Of a DNA stretch of 64,000 nt, positions 63,616 to 64,000 are shown piece by piece. The notes beneath the pieces were generated by a model. That model had not been told where the DNA came from, searched no databases, and saw only the letters and a program-made list of their open reading frames with translations. The number at the start of each line of letters is the position of its first letter. Positions within the stretch are counted from its first letter, which is position 1. The translations under genes were made by a program, and so were the position numbers. Origin of the DNA: Blautia sp. (lineage in GTDB: Bacteria; Bacillota; Clostridia; Lachnospirales; Lachnospiraceae); NCBI GenBank assembly GCA_017515325.1, contig JAFWGA010000013.1:208629-272628 (forward strand), given 5' to 3'.

Positions 63616-63975
63616 ATGGAAAAAGAAACGATCGTGATCGACGGCGTGCGTTACTACGCTGACCGTCCTACAAGCTGCAGAGGCTGTTCCTTCTGGAAGA
63701 ACCGAAAGGCAGGGTGCTCTCTCAAGAAGGAGAACTGTTACTACCTGGCCGAGTCTCCGAAAAAGAAATCGCCATGTAATGGCTGCTGCTATGGCCCCTG
63801 CGTCAGCTTCTGCATACTCTGTATCATGACGCGGAAATCTCCGCTCTTCCGGCAGCAGATCGTTCTTTTTGAATCCTTGCAGCCTTCATCAGGGCTTCAT
63901 ATGCCGTGTCTCCAAAGCACTGCTTTGCGTATTTGCACCATTGAACACAGGTCAGGGTGTCGTTGTAGATCGTGA
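63616..63975 (+). CDS. Cysteine-rich small protein, possibly with a replaced 3' end
   Basis: ATG 63616 follows AAGGAGG. The first ~65 residues look real: a probable zinc- or metal-binding arrangement with CRGCSFW, AGCSLKKENCYYL and SPCNGCCYGPCVSFC. Similar cysteine-rich proteins are typical of mobile elements and accessory regions of Clostridia (recalled, not checked). After about residue 68 the reading continues antisense through the minus-strand gene at 63824-64000, has no family-like features, and may be a frameshifted or replaced tail. Confidence 0.55.
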   Translation: MEKETIVIDGVRYYADRPTSCRGCSFWKNRKAGCSLKKENCYYLAESPKKKSPCNGCCYGPCVSFCILCIMTRKSPLFRQQIVLFESLQPSSGLHMPCLQSTALRICTIEHRSGCRCRS

Positions 63976-64000
63976 AGCCGCAGTTTTCACAGACTGCCTC
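63824..64000 (-). CDS. C-terminal part of a cysteine-rich protein (cut by window end)
   Basis: The minus strand is open from the window edge to a TGA at 63824-63826, giving 58 residues that include CENCGFTIYNDTL, TCVQWCKYAKQCFG and then a helical, basic end. The CxxC...C...C spacing suggests an iron or zinc site. I recall similar tails in small proteins linked to redox enzymes of anaerobes, but cannot confirm this. It converges with the plus-strand cysteine-rich gene and overlaps it. Confidence 0.6.
   Translation of the reverse strand, partial: EAVCENCGFTIYNDTLTCVQWCKYAKQCFGDTAYEALMKAARIQKERSAAGRAEISAS

Overview
The window reads as a stretch of core chromosome from a Gram-positive Clostridia-type bacterium, most likely Lachnospiraceae or a close relative. 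Grounds: the Firmicutes-type order rimP-nusA-ylxR-ylxQ-infB-rbfA-nrnA-truB-ribF, the addB/addA nuclease pair, a pyruvate phosphate dikinase very close in length to the clostridial enzyme, HelD, a THF riboswitch on folT, strong AGGAGG ribosome binding sites, frequent TTG starts, and sigma-A promoters of the TTGACA-N17-TATAAT type. Base composition is near 50% GC. There is no transposase, integrase, CRISPR array, rRNA or recognisable prophage.

Layout. 1-11.1 kb: the 3' part of a topoisomerase IV-type A subunit, then a promoter and the long transcription/translation operon (rimP to ribF), closed by a strong terminator. 11.1-14.0 kb: ppdK, with a two-hairpin dispersed repeat in its leader. 14.0-17.5 kb: a secreted Ig-like protein, a 364-bp non-coding leader containing a perfect inverted repeat, an AraC-type regulator with a degenerate receiver domain, and a YkvA-like protein. 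17.6-18.3 kb: six tRNA genes on the minus strand (Pro-Gly-Arg-His-Gln-Lys) behind a near-consensus promoter. 18.4-34 kb: HelD, a lipoprotein, a methyltransferase, hslO, addB, nadE, a reversed secreted SGNH-like protein, and addA. 34-43.4 kb: an rRNA m5C methyltransferase, valS with a palindrome inside its promoter, an LtaS-like sulfatase, folC, a coupled 53-codon ORF, and a zinc-ribbon/TPR membrane protein.

43.6-48.9 kb: rnpB (RNase P RNA), a strongly expressed-looking secreted protein, a THF riboswitch with folT, a reversed acetyltransferase, and an orphan Tad-type pair (prepilin peptidase and CpaE/TadZ-like ATPase). 49-57.5 kb: an RsmJ-like methyltransferase, a CPBP protease, a pseudouridine synthase, an L,D-transpeptidase, a DUF3784-like protein, a reversed HAD phosphatase, mutY and a family 2 glycosyltransferase. 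57.5-61 kb: a YfhO-family membrane protein and a small membrane protein, both reversed. 61.4-63.2 kb: dtd and the rplM-rpsI operon with a structured leader. 63.2-64 kb: a changed, accessory-looking end with a cysteine-rich gene and the 3' end of a convergent minus-strand cysteine-rich gene.

Most genes serve growth: translation factors, rRNA and tRNA maturation, folate uptake and polyglutamylation, DNA break repair and oxidised-base repair, and envelope polymers. The least explained parts are the dispersed non-coding hairpin repeats, the atypical regulator with its leader, and the region after rpsI. No clearly new multi-gene system is visible.
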